DNA from: Branchiostoma floridae
Lineage: Eukaryota > Chordata > Leptocardii > Amphioxiformes > Branchiostomatidae
Assembly (NCBI RefSeq): GCF_000003815.2
Contig: NC_049979.1
Coordinates: 11,447,381-11,511,380, forward strand
Direction: 5' to 3'
DNA: 64,000 bases
Shown here: positions 51,488 through 63,704 of the stretch, in pieces
Layout of the letters: every line of letters starts with the position of its first letter
Position numbering within the stretch: position 1 is the first letter of the stretch
Position numbers and translations under genes: made by a program
The notes under the pieces: generated by a model
The model's database searches: none
What the model saw: only the letters and a program-made list of their open reading frames with translations
Told to the model about the DNA's origin: nothing

Positions 51488-54400
51488 CTACAGACAAAGA
51501 CAAGAGAAAAACTATTCAAAATGACTTGTGGACGTATCGTTGTTAGCAGTGTACATTTCTACAGGGAGGGGTTGCTAGCCCTTCCCTTCTAACCGTAATG
51601 TGCTTGAGGACAAGCACATTACGGTTAGAAGTAGAGATGCTCTCCCAGGATTCGAACCGGTTATCAACTACCGTAATTGGCTCAACTGTGAGCTCGAGGA
51701 GGCTACCAGTTTAGCTACGGTAACATCCCTAGACGTACCAACTCATTGGTGTCTAATGCTAACTCAGAAAAGAACAAGAAATATTAATGAAGTAGTGTTT
51801 AAAAAAATCCGTTTTCCCCTAGAACTATCGTAGAGAGGAACTCAATCATTGCCACCAAATAACGCTTGGGCAAAAACCGGCAGCCAAACGGCTACAGATA
51901 GATCTGCTTGGAATTAAACTGTGTTATACTGGCTACAACGTTACAGATTCAGGTACAGACCTTGAAGCCGTCGTACTGGGCGATGTGCCACTGGCCCTCA
52001 AAGCTCTCCACCTGAATACGCAGCAGCGTGCTGCCGAACGACCGAGTCAGGGCGTGGATGCTGTCGAGACCCAGCCAGAACTCTCCCTCCAGGTCGCCGA
52101 ACCCCTCCTTGTAGTCTTTCCACGGGCGGAAGAACTTGATGCTGCCATTGATGCGCCTCTGGATGACGGTCCAGCCCCCGCCGTCGGTGTCCATGTCGCA
52201 GAAGACCGGGAAGCTGCTGTTGTAGAAGCGGGGGTATATCGTGAAGATGCCGCTGGTGTTTGTGCCGCTCAGCAGTATGTCTGTGCACGATATGTGGCCT
52301 ACAAACGGAAAAAATCATATCTAAGTTTTTTTTTTTCAGTGCTTAGAGGCTTTTGATAGATGAACATCAGTGTGATATCAACTTTAAAACTACGGTGATC
52401 GGTGTTCGGAGATAAGTTTTTTTTTTTTTTTTATTGCTGTAGAGAATTTGACAGTCTCCAGTCAAGAACATCTTGCCGGGGGAACTGTCCATGGGGTAGG
52501 ATTTGGTCGCGCAGCTCCAAGAGCAAATGTTACCCTTGCTCACTTTCCTGGCCAATCATTTACCCTATTTCTCCCAAACCCTTTTGAAGGCTACATGACA
52601 GGGTAGGGGCATGAGAAATGTCACTTCACCTAAAGGACCTAAGGACCTGTGGCTGAAGCATGTTTTTGCCCAAAAATGTCGAAGGCAATGCCGAGTCACT
52701 GAGAAAAGAGTAAGCGACCATGGTGACATACCTACATACATGATCCCGGGACAGGTCTTCTGCTGCACAGGGAGACAGGTCTGCTTGGGAACCACTATGG
52801 TCGGGCCCGCGTCCGTGTGCTGCCGCAGACTCATCTTCTCCTGCTCCTCCGCCACGCCGTCCAGCTTCCTCAGCACCTCCATCACCAGCCGCTTCACCGA
52901 CTTGATCTCCGTGAGGTGCAGGCCGAGCTGTCTCCGCATCATGTCGAACTCCAGGTAATTCACCGGGGAGGCAGACTGGAAGAGAAAAACAAGCGACAAA
53001 GATATCAAAATCTAAAGCCCTCCTGCAGTGCGAAGAATGCTAGTAAGAGTAATTGTCCTTCGCTTTGTCGACACCAACCCACATATCAAATATCATGAAT
53101 TTCCCTTAATAGTATCCAGTCCATAGCCTCGTGACTGACGTATGCTATTCAAGAACACAACCTTCTTGGCTAAGGTAATCAATAGGAAAAAAACTAACTA
53201 CACCCCCCCTAAAATAGCACAATTCATGAATTGCAGAACAATGGACTCCTTCGTCTTCAAGTGGACAAAGTAAGAATCTTGGACACAGAATCAGACTATT
53301 TTGCAAGAGGAATAAAAGAAGCCATCTACATCAGGGCTTTACAACCATCCCTCAACAGAGACGGGGGGGGGGGGTCATAGACTTTTTGCAGCAAATAATC
53401 ACTTCTCACCAAGCCACGTGTCCAATCTGATACAACAGAAGCTGAATCTGATACATACAGTAGTGTCCCGAGCCACTTTCCCCTGAAACGTACCAAAAAC
53501 GTTTGTTGGCGGACCTCTGCGTTCTACATAAGGACCACTTGGCCAATATGACCGACAACTTATTAATGGTCCCTTTCCCCATTGACACAAGCATTAATTA
53601 AGACTCCTGTCCATAGGGAACCCCCATCGCTCCTCAAAGTGGTCTTCTTGGGCAGTTTTGACAGTGCGACGTACCACCCTACCCCTGCTTGGAGACTACC
53701 GACATGTTAAACGATTCTTAAAACGAACTAACTGTTAGAGAGACAACCAGTGGGGATCCTCATAAAGAAGGAAACACCATCAACTTATTTCTGTCGTGTG
53801 GCTTCCAGGCAGCTGTAAATTGTTACGAACTATGGAAATCTACGAAATCTAGACACAACAGAAAACTTTGTGATTGCTTCCTATTATAGACGGAGATTGG
53901 ACATTAGGCGCGGTCATCTCCAAGCAGATTTAAGTTTTTAAAATGATTTTTAAATGCCTTTCTGATGGAGTCAAATGGCTCTGTTGCCAGGCTGACAGAC
54001 ACGAGATCGAACGGTCACTGTTCCGATTCCTTGCATTCTCGGTTAACATGGTGTCGTTGGCAAAGGCACTTGACACAACGTTCCTCGCTCCACCCAGGTG
54101 TAAAAACACCGTGGTAAAAACGGGTACCTGTTGGTTGGCGCTGTTAAAGAAATGGAAGGAGAAGGGTGGGCTCTGGTGTCCAGTACCATGTTCTACAAGA
54201 TAGACACGGTAGACAACCCGCTATATGGGGATACCTTTAATCTTTTGTTAGTGGCTGAAATCTTCATAAAGGGGATGTCTTCGAAAAGAGAAAAACGTGG
54301 GCCACCAGAAGGACGTGTTTAAAACACTCAAGACACGCGTTAACACTGGGCCGCACCTTAAATCTGCTTGGAAGGGGAGAGACGTTTAATCATTGGCTGT

Positions 54401-57400
54401 GATCTCACCCGGTGGCCAGCTGTATGATGACACCCAGACCTCCGTCCCTGTAGTAGAGACTCTCAAGTTCACTGGCAAGACTCACTGGTCATGAAGCACC
54501 TGACATGGATGTCAGGTGGAAGGAAGCTACACGTCCGCACGTTTCCGCAGTTCTCGCATAGTTTGGTACTTGACTTACGTCTCACCGTGTCATTATAAGT
54601 GACGATACCAGATAACCAGAGGCAGATGGACGACGCTGTAAATGCCTTTGCTTTTGCTTTGGCAAATGGACACACCTTGGTCACCGCTACCGTGACTTTG
54701 CCCCCCAGACGCGAGTAAAACACTGAGACTGAGGAGGGTCCTAGATTGTACGTCTGCATGATGGTTAACTTTAGCGCAAGCCTGGGAACCATTCTCCACT
54801 ACTGGCATTCCTTGTCACTTTCCGTGGTATGCAATCAAAAAGCGATAGCCAGTGGTAACTACGGAAGATGGTACCCCGTCATCCAACCCAGTCAACCATT
54901 CGCGTACCTGGAACATAGCATGTGGCCCTTAGGAAACAGACATCTTCGGACCGAGAATAAATGAGGTGTCAGACCCCATGCGTGAAACTGGACGCGTGCC
55001 AGTTAACACGACCCAGCACTGTATTCCACTATCCCGTAACCGCAAAACATCATTTGGCTATAACAGTGCGGTATATAGGTCAAAGATGACCTCTGACGTG
55101 TGCACATAGAACTGATTTATTGTGCTTTGAATTCCTGAACCCTATGATCTAACAGTGACGTCGTGAGATAAACTCAAGATTTAAATTGGGGAAACTGTAC
55201 CCATAGATATCTATCCATCCCTATTTTCGCTGCCGAGTCTCTTTCATCCCGCCTGGGTGCCATCACCCGTGGTTACCGCTTGCGCCGCCTTTTCACTTAC
55301 TTTACTGCCGTTGTAAATTTGCTAGATAGTTTGAATGATTTATAATTAGGTCACACTTTTACGAGTATACTGGGGCCCGGCCGGTCAGCTTTCGGGAGCG
55401 AAAAACAGCCCGGTCGGGACCCGGTTTGGAAATGTGACCTGAACGTAATGCTGGCCAAAGATTTAAATAATCCTGTCTAATGAATTGTTCTCCCATGGCA
55501 AGCTCCGTGGATGGGGATGTCGGCAGGAGACTACCATATCTCCACAAGAACACCTGCTGGTCAGACGGGAGGCTAATCCCGACCCCCTTCCCCGGTAGCC
55601 CAGAGGTCACGACCGCAGAGGCCATGTCAGTGACCGCCTCACCTGGTCCTACTCAGGCGCTATAAATCAACCGACCCGTGACCAATGCCTTCCCACCTAT
55701 ATACCTAGTTCCTTGACCTCCCGGTCGTTCGGGGAACAAGGTAGCCATGAAGGTGAAGTGCTGTCTTCAGGCCCGGCTGGTTTAGGGACGTCACATCTGC
55801 TGGCGTTACACGGTAGATATCCTCGGGTAAACCGCCTGCAAATTAATCTGTGCAACACAGTCTCTCTAGTGTCCACATTGTGTTGTCCCTGTTGCAAGTC
55901 GATACCTAGCCTAGTATCCGCCTACCGTGTCTGTTTCGTCCTCTCAGCTGAGGACTAGAGATAGACAAGGTACCGCTGGCTCCCTCTTTTGGCTTGCTTC
56001 CTACGGTACTATGATATGCAATCTATTTGGTCTACTATTTATGATCATTTATTTCGGAAAAAGTAAAATTGTGAATTGCGCAGCATCAACCTTAAAGATG
56101 ACTCTCTTCCTCAACAGTAGATGTAGATAGTATCAGCGCATTCTCAATGTTTTACGCCTGTAATAGCAACATTGGTCTCTTTCTAGTATTGTAGAAGTAC
56201 AATAGCCAGCCGCCACGCCACGTTGAGAGTTCGAGGCAGTTTTGTTTTCCTTCCGCGAGAGAAAGTAGTCCGTTTCATGACTCAGGCGTCAACACGCGTT
56301 ACAGAAAAGCTTGCCGCTGGAGTATATAACCACTTACCGTCTTAATTTCAAGTCATTTACAATATTTCAGGTTCATTTGTTACTCCTAAAAAGGGTTCGA
56401 TTGACGATCTATTTACGACGTGGCTTGGCGGCTGATAGCGCCGCGTTGTTCAGTGGTTAGTGTCCCTGCCTCTGGAACTACAAGTCGTGAGTTCGGTTGC
56501 GTCTGTGTCGCTCACCCGAAGCACGTTACCGGAAACTGGTCCTGTTTCTTAGGACTTTTCGTAAGCTTTAAATGCATTTTTGATTGTCGCAAAGAGCTAA
56601 GGGGATTTGTTCGGTATAAAGAACCTGTAAATATTGTTCATAGCGTCTGTCTTCTCTGTTACGACCAATGGAATATTGGCGTTTCGGCGAGCTGAACTGG
56701 ATCGAGATCACATTCCCAATATTAGAACAGAGGACCACTCTTCGTGTCTGAGCAAGGTTCTAACATCTGCTTGATAGATTAGAACTACCCTCAAATATCC
56801 CCTGAAGTTGTGACCGCAATCCCTGGAACTCTAGCCTCCTTGGCAGACTGGAGAAGCGGTGTTTATTTGGGAGGGGGGGCGGTGATTCGCGATTTTTAAC
56901 AGGCTCTCTATGCTGGGAAATGGGCATTTGCCGCACCCTTTCGCACCATAGAAAACTCTTGCCCATGTTAAAATCGTGAATCAGTGCTCCCAAAAAATAA
57001 AACGCCGGCTCTCCAGAAGTCTGCAAAGGAGCTATGGGATGGGGGCAGAGTGTCGACAGGCTAAGCTGGAACAAGTTTGCGTGAGCCTGACATCAGTCAC
57101 GCGACAGACGTGCAGATATCAACCTACAGTCAAAACCGAGTCTCAACGAAGAGACGTGTATTGAAACGACGACGAAACAAAAAAATCTATGCAAAATAGA
57201 TTATGCCAATGTTTGTTTGTTTGTATGTTTGACCCTTTATTTATTCATGAGAAGCATGGATTGGCTCAAAGGCCTCTTTTCATTAAGGTCATGAGGGAAG
57301 AGGTAAAGGTCAGATATCATACCAGTTATATAAAAACTGCTTTTCCAGTGGCCCATAGCCTGGATGCTAAACTCGGGTCAGTTCTTTGGCCCAGGGACCA

Positions 57401-60400
57401 AGATAACCCGGTCAGATTTTGCCACAGCCCCTAATCATGAGTTAGACCAAAAACAACTCAGGAGGCGGTGGCAAAATTTCATCGGAGGGCAAAATGTGAA
57501 AGGAGTCGCGGAGCTCACCTGGAATGCCCTACGAAGTGCCTGACACTCCAGGCTAAGCATCCCATGGAGCCTGGAAGAGACTCAGGTGGGGGCTCGCAGT
57601 CTAACTGTAGGGGTGTTCCCAGTAAGGCATCCATGTGGCCTCATCAATTATCCAACAGGCTGAACTGATTAGAGCTGACACAGGCCAGACAGACCTAGGT
57701 TATGTGTCCCCCTGACTTTCACGTTGAGCCGATCATACTCATAGATGCCACATGGTCGCTGCCATGGGTTTCCTCTCAGAAAGGATCTACTGGAGATCCT
57801 AAAATGCCAGCAAGCTTTTCTACTACTCATATTAATGACAACACCTTATTTGTCGATCCAACTTTCAGAATGCCGTGATTGGAAAATGGGAGAGTTCAAG
57901 CACGTAAATCAGCCTCATTACCAAAAAAAATGTGTACCTACTGGCTGCAAATAATGAACCAGATGTATTATGTAGTTAATCTAAACCCAAAGATTTAGCC
58001 GTAAATGTAAATCCAAAGAGGCCGAATAGAAAAACAGTTGGTATTTATTTGAATGATTTAAAAGAATTCGTTGATAAAGTTACAGCTTTATGTAGCTTAT
58101 CTAAATCCTGAGATCCAGCAGCAAATGTAAATCGAAAAAAAAGCCGAATAAGAAACTGAAAACACTTGGCGTTTATCTAAAGCATTTAATGGATTTCATC
58201 GCCCGGTCACTAACCTTTTAATGAAGAAGATATTTATTGAATGTGCACATTTGGCCATTGTCACAAAATCACAAATACGTAATATGTACATGTACGTACA
58301 GGAACCTAGTTTGTAGATTTGCCTTTTTCTCGCCTATTTGTGATAAAGGGACAGGTTTATTTAGTCCTGAGATTAAGCAGTGATTGTAAATCCAAAGAGG
58401 GCGAATAAGAACTTAAGATGTAGGTTTTAAACAAATCCATGGACATAGCTCGGTCACTGACCTTTTCATGAAAAAGACCTTTATTGACTATTGTACATAT
58501 TGCACCATTGAGCTACGTACACGTCACAGGAGAGTGAGCACATAACAAATATATTCAACATAGCTATAGCTACAGAAATCTAGAAGCTGTTAGATTTTCA
58601 TAAAATTGTCGTTTTGTTTAAACTTCAAGTGAAAAGGTATGCCATTCTGTCCTATTTGATCATATATCTCTTTCTCTCTCCATCTCTCTCCACGCCTCTC
58701 TCTTTCTGTATCCATTTTAGCCCATGCAAACACATGTCTGTATTCCAGAACTGATACGAGTGAATGTTAGCATGACTGCCATGAGTCAGACATGCTCACT
58801 CTCAAGGCCCAGCCGGACACTGCAGAGTAATGTGCCAGACGTGAAAGAATCGGGACACCTCGGCCCCAGGCTTGATCAGTTTGTTCAGCTCAAAACTCGA
58901 GTGGTGGGTCCTGCATGCCTCATTTCAGGAAATCCCTGGGAAGCTATTTTGTTACGTTATCGTCGGTATTTCGTGGAGCCTTTTTTTATGCTTGATTGAC
59001 TTCCTGTATGTAGCGCGAGGCGTAGGTGTAGCCTCTGACAGGCTCCACAGGTCGCTGGAAAAACAGTAGAAATTTAAACAATAAAGAGATATCAGAGTAG
59101 CGACTCCCCAGGCCGAAGACTATGCTCCTCTGACTCTTATATCTGCTTATTTTGCAAATGCTTACTATAATTTTTCCAGGTAGCTGTGGAGCCTGGTAGA
59201 GCCTAGCGTACGCGGTCCTAAAGGATGTACTGTAAAGCCCCGCCATACAGGCCCTCAGTGGCGCGGAGGGCTTATCAACACTGGTCTTGCTCGCTAGTTT
59301 ACTTGGTTACAGACCACCTTCACCTTGACCCAATGTTTCCCGATTGGGTTATCTGAAATGGTTATCGGCTTGCTATCATCATGGTCTGGTCGGCCGGTAC
59401 AAGTACAAGATAAACGGACCTGCTGCCAGATGTCAACAACCTTGACCTGATCTCAGGCTAGCTCCACTGTGCGTCAGGAGCTGAGGATGATGGAGAGGGT
59501 GTGGACATTTTGCCTGACTAAACCCTCTGCTCACCGAAAGAGTTCCTACAATTATCATAGAGCAGGTCAAGGAGGTTGAAAAATCTTTTTAACCTCCTTG
59601 AGCAGATATAGGAGAGTTTGGCTCGGTGTTTAAGTCTTGTTTTACGTCCATCGAGTGGTCCGCGTATACAGCTGTGTGGGAAGACGAAGAGAGAAAAACG
59701 AGGACCACTTATGCTACGGTCACGGCTGGAAGAAGGGACCCCAGCAGGTAGTTTACGGGATTTTTTTTTCATACATTCGGACTAGCCCCTACGTGTCCCC
59801 GTCGTACCCTTTGTATGTGTCTATGATAGAGCGGCACACAACGGTAAGGTGTATTTGACAACCACTGAAAGAGGATAAAATCTGTTTGGCTCTGAGAAAA
59901 GGTTGAAGAAAAGGCGCCACGAATATCATTATATCTCCAGAACAGAGGCCCGTCTCTACCTATATTCTCTCTCCTCATTATGATTAAATCGAGTCATTAT
60001 CTCCTCAAAACCTGGTCGATTTTCCCTCCTTCGTTTGTTTGTCTATAAGGTTCGTGTGCGTATGAACATAACCTGATGAAAGTGGCCGCGGGACAATTTT
60101 GGCACAGGACTGTCGAATGTCTTCAGTAGTTGTGCACCACTTGAGGTACGAGTAACTGTCAGATGAGAATCCGGCAGGCTCCGCATACATTCACGTGCCG
60201 GGTCCCCGCCACGCGACCCCATGGTATGTAGGATATCGTTACTTCTGCTGCCTGATCGGTGGAATAGAGACAAAGGGGAGAAGTCTGTGGTCAGGCCTTT
60301 GACTTTTATAGACACTTTAACCACACACACGTGAAGAACGGAGAATTAGATGGGTTTGGGGCTGGGCCTGACACACAAACGGCCCTGATCTCAGTAGTAG

Positions 60401-61682
60401 GTAAAGTAAACATTTAGGAAACCCGAAACACCTGTGTATGTGTGTGAGCCGACTTCTGACCAAATTAGAAATGAGAAAGCAGACCCCACAATTACAGCAG
60501 CCGGCTTCAGTGACCAATTTCCAATTATCGTCGTATAACAGACGAGAATGCGAAAATGCGAACGACAGGTCTCCAGTTTAGGCCGGGTGTTTGAAACCCT
60601 GAGGTGAAGTTGAGAATCACATTTTATGGATTTGCATGGCAGATGGAGTATTAGACCAAGCAGCTCGACATAAAGATGACACAACCCGAAGAAAATTGAA
60701 AGACGGAAATTGAAAAGTGCAATTTTGAAAAGTCGTTATCATCCCCTAAAATATCGTGAAGTAGAATTCTAAAAGAGTCTCCTCATTATGGAGCCCCCTT
60801 TTCACTAAAGACTGCGATTGAGCAAGCAAACGACAAATTTCGTAGAGAAATGAATCTCCTTAAATGATGTGTATCTTTCTGTCCTTTTAATCACACATTT
60901 ACATCGTGCATCATATACTCTAATCATAAAATCAAACGTTATTTTTGGTCGCTGTGCGGTCGCCCAGCGATCGTCGACTAGTGCAAAGGGGCACAATGCT
61001 TGGCCTAGGTGTTGCCAGTCGCTCCATGTGTGCACTGACGGAGAAGCTGTGTTGCGCCAAAGTGTGCAAGACTTGGCTGACCAACATAGACACACAGAAA
61101 AAAGCAACAAATGTAAAACTATCCTCCCAACCGTCTGCCACACTTTCAGTCGTAGTGACAATGAAAAAGGGCATCTTGCCAGACTTCAGGCATTGGAAAG
61201 ATGTTTTTATCTTTAGATTCTTGGCACAGGCGTTTTGGAAAGTGTAGCATTTCTGTAACGAATCTGAACCAAGGAGCCTGGGGTGTGCCCCCAAACAGGG
61301 GTAGGTCTGCCAAGCCGCGGCGACCGGGCCTAGGACACCGCTTAAATTTTAGTGGAAATTTCATACGGGTTCTTGGCTGTGCGACAGCGGTGCGTCGGAA
61401 CGTTGACACAATTGTAATCGAAACAAATCTTCGCACTGTTTACAATGGGCACAAAGTGCACCCAGGCTTACTTACCTGCTCGGGCTTGCCGATGAAGGCG
61501 GCCGTGAGAAGACCAAGATCACTCAGGCCACACTGGCAGTGACGGAGGTACCGTCTGCCCAGCATTTCGCACTGCGTGTTGCGCGGTTCCTTGACCGGTG
61601 TCCTCGCCGCCTCCTTCGACGCTTTCTTGGCCCTTCCATCTCCGAAATACAGCAGCAGTAGAAGTATGACCGAAGGCCGCAT
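50843..61682 (-). CDS. Secreted fibrinogen-like protein with a Pro/Tyr-rich C-terminal tail, 477 aa
   Basis: Four coding exons on the minus strand: 61682-61476, 52975-52732, 52298-51961, 51487-50843. All borders and phases agree (1434 nt including the stop). Residues 1-18 form a signal peptide (MRPSVILLLLLYFGDGRA). A short Cys-containing N-terminus (NTQCEM, HCQCGL) and a helical/coiled-coil stretch (about 78-120) follow. The fibrinogen-related domain spans about 152-374, with FCDMDTDGGGWTVIQRR, the calcium-site DRDNDGDEEVNCG, GGWWY, NKCGL and a final MMVRP. All four domain cysteines are present. Several N-glycosylation sequons (NTS, NSS, NGS, NES, NFS) fit secretion. Residues 375-477 are a Pro/Tyr/Gln-rich extension. 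Ficolins, angiopoietin-like proteins and related lectins share the domain; no collagen region is seen, so it is not a ficolin. The ligand is unknown. Confidence 0.92.
51586..51631. repeat. 21-bp perfect hairpin
   Basis: CTTCTAACCGTAATGTGCTTG pairs exactly with its reverse complement across a 4-base AGGA loop. It sits beside a SINE head in the intron between the last two exons of the fibrinogen-like gene. Confidence 0.92.
51632..51730 (-). repeat. tRNA-like SINE head
   Basis: Minus strand: GTTACCGTAGCTAAACTGGTAGCC (A-box region) and GGTTCGAATCC (a perfect B-box). The acceptor stem is not intact, so this is a tRNA-derived repeat or pseudogene, not a working tRNA gene. Confidence 0.55.
53918..54374. 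mobile_element. Small TIR element with a nested SINE
   Basis: Left end CTCCAAGCAGATTTAAG and right end CTTAAATCTGCTTGGAAG are inverted repeats, about 457 bp apart. The tip CTCCAAGCAGAT recurs at many places in this window, so it marks a repeat family. No transposase. Confidence 0.6.
53967..54160 (+). repeat. tRNA-derived SINE inside the TIR element
   Basis: B-box-like TGTTCCGATTCC is followed by GTCGTTGGCAAAGGCACTTG and then CGCTCCACCCAGGTGTAAAA, the central domain typical of deuterostome SINEs, and GGTACCTG near the end. Confidence 0.6.
56435..56515 (+). repeat. tRNA-derived SINE head
   Basis: GTTGTTCAGTGGTTAGTGTC (A-box) and GTCGTGAGTTCGGTTGC (B-box region) at tRNA-like spacing, with no intact tRNA fold. 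Confidence 0.5.
57960..58510. repeat. Degenerate tandem repeat, three copies
   Basis: Copies begin near 57960, 58080 and 58345. Each has a TTATGTAG..TTATCTAAA or TTTAGTCCTGAGAT start, then GTAAATC(C/G)AAA, GCCGAATA/GCGAATAAGAA, and in the last two a CGGTCACT(A/G)ACCTTTT stretch leading to TTTATTGA. Confidence 0.65.
59013..59214. mobile_element. Inverted-repeat element (probable MITE)
   Basis: The left arm GTAGCCTCTGACAGGCTCCA is mirrored by TGTGGAGCCTGGTAGAGCC at the right, with further pairing of CTGGAAAAA and TTTTTCCAG inside. Imperfect arms of about 45 bp. The GGAGCCTGGTAGAG phrase also occurs at 30020. Confidence 0.6.
59568..59600. repeat. Hairpin related to the 24-bp palindrome at 30577
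   Basis: CAAGGAGGTT and AACCTCCTTG separated by 13 bases. Same arm sequence as the perfect palindrome at 30577-30600. Confidence 0.8.
61476..61682 (-). CDS. Fibrinogen-like gene exon 1: signal peptide
   Basis: Sixty-nine codons from ATG at 61682 to AGCAG|GTAAGT. An upstream open frame to 61760 has no ATG, and the hydrophobic leader starts right after this ATG, so the start is well supported. The intron that follows is 8.5 kb. Confidence 0.85.
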
Positions 61683-63553
61683 GGTGAAAGTGTTCCGGTC
61701 AGACCTGGCGGTTGTCTGTGCGGACTGACTGATGGGACACGCTGGGCTCAGGGATGACAACCCCGTACAGACGACACAGGGCTGTTGGTCTGCTGTAGGG
61801 GACGGACCGTTGGTGTTTGTGCGTATAGGGGAAGCTGGGGTGATGGGAATTTATTTTCTTTGGTATTATATGGCTCAAAATTAGGTAGAGTATTTGAAAA
61901 TGTGTTCTTATCTATTACCTCCATGAAATTTGAAGTTTAGTCAATGTCATCATTTTAGGCATCGTACATGTGTGTGTCTGTACGTCGCCAAGATAACTCA
62001 ACAACGGCTGGTTTTATATTTGCTGTGCATACGTTAGTAGATTGTGACAAAAACTGGCACTTATTACACTTCTTGCCTGCTGACGGCTTTTCGAGTTGCT
62101 TTCACGTTCCCGTCCACGTATAGTGGGAGAGGAGTTGCGGAGACCGTTTTTAGACACGTGTCTGCGGAAACTCGCGAAACCTGGAGAGTAGTCGCGTGTA
62201 CGTATAACATTTCTATGTCCTCCGCCCACTCCACCATCAAGCGTGTGTGTGTGTGTGTGATTGTGTGTGTGTGTGTTGTCGGGATGGATTGTCTTGAGAT
62301 GTGTCTTTGTCTTGTTATGTGGGTAGGTCTGGTTTTGGAAGGGTAAATGGCCGCGTTTTCTTATGAAACGTGGTTTGTAACCGTGCGTTGTTTCCAACAG
62401 GTCTTCTCATTTCCCCATTTCTAATCTTGCCTCTTCATACTGACTCCTCTCCACAGTTAGACATATCAGTTCGCAGGTGCTAGTCTTGTTAGCAGGCTTG
62501 TCAGGGTTGTGATCAGTGGGAGTCGGACTAAAACCAACACGGCCGGAATCCAGCTTACAGTTTTCGCTCCGTTTTGACAGTGTCTGACAGTGACACTGAC
62601 ACATGAGGGTCGTCAGCAATGTGGTGCTGATTAGATGCCGTGTGATGGTTCCCTACTGGGAAATGCTGGGATGTTGTACATATAGCAATGGACAGGTTCG
62701 TGCCAAAGTAATCAGACCGGTAAGGATGGCAAAGTTTATTTTGCAATGTTACCGAATACGCTGACGGTGCCATTTTATTTGTATACCTTTGCAATTTTAT
62801 CTGTGTGATGTCCATGGTGGAATACTACTGTTGGAATGGAATACACAAAAGGTGTATATGGTAAATGGTAAATATTCAATATAACCTCATTCTATACATT
62901 ACTAGTACATTATACTGTACCTTAGTGCTATCATTTACATCGTTCTCAACATTATATTTCATGTGTTCCTTTTTTCTTGGTCTTAGACTATACCCGGGTA
63001 AGGATATAGAAATATACATAAAATAACATCTATAGACTATACACCGATACTTCACTTCATATGAAGAGACGGACATTGTATAAAATAGTCACATAAGGAA
63101 AGTTGGACCAAGTCAAAGGTGTCGCCATCTCATACTATATACACTTCATTAAAAGGAACCACACAGAGAACGTTGTGTATACGCTTCTAAGCGGAGAGTG
63201 TGACTATACACAATGGTTTCCCTGATTATCATAAGGTTGCAGCATGAAGAAAGAATTCAAAAATGAAGCTAGAAAATTTTACCTAGCAAGAATGACAGGT
63301 AAAATAATTTTAAATGTTGGTGGTTAGATCAAATTTACAGATTCAGTTTTTTGTAAAATAGCTCAAGTGAGATCTTTTTTAAAGATTTCTTTCTTTATCT
63401 TTGCAATTCATAGTTATTGTTTCCAGAATTGCACATCTGTTAAGTTGCACATGTTCAATTTGTTTTCCGCGCTCTTGTCTTTGACTTTGAAAGGCAACAA
63501 ACGTACAATGCTGTCAACAGTTCTAGTGTCAAGGGAGGTCCTTTTGAAGTCAC
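61683..63553. other. Upstream region of the fibrinogen-like gene; no recognised gene
   Basis: A weak minus-strand TATA-like CCATATAATACC lies at about 61861-61872, roughly 180 bp above the ATG, and could be the promoter. A GT run (about 62240-62276) and AT-rich DNA follow. No coding gene seen. Confidence 0.45.
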
Positions 63554-63704
63554 CTATGGCTTTTCCGACCTGTCTTCACCGGTAACGTCATAGTAGGAAG
63601 GGGGTGGGGCAAGACCGATGTGTGCCTGTTGGTAGGCGTGGCTCCCGGAGGGTGTGGTCGTGCGACCGTCGCTAGGTGTGGTCCCAGGCCACAGGGGCTG
63701 CATC
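63554..63704 (-). CDS. Possible terminal coding exon with a PPPSY motif
   Basis: A minus-strand acceptor-like CGAACAG|GATGCAG at 63705 opens a frame of about 50 codons ending TAG at 63554. The peptide is Pro/Ser/Thr-rich and contains LAPPPSYYDVTGEDR, a PPxY-type WW-domain ligand of the kind found at cytoplasmic tails of small membrane proteins. The local sequence is GC-richer than its flanks. If real, the rest of the gene lies to the right of the window. The evidence is one frame and one splice site, so this is tentative. Confidence 0.3.

Larger units (their letters stand above)
52976..61475. other. 8.5-kb first intron of the fibrinogen-like gene
   Basis: Repeat-rich intron holding the TIR element at 53918-54374 with a nested SINE, a SINE at about 56435-56515, a degenerate tandem repeat at about 57960-58510, an inverted repeat at 59013-59214 and a hairpin at 59568-59600. 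Open frames on either strand are short and show no conserved domains. Confidence 0.65.

Noticed and set aside
51632..51730. A functional tRNA gene on the minus strand
   Set aside because: The B-box is perfect, but the acceptor ends do not pair and the anticodon region is not convincing; a tRNA-derived repeat is more likely.
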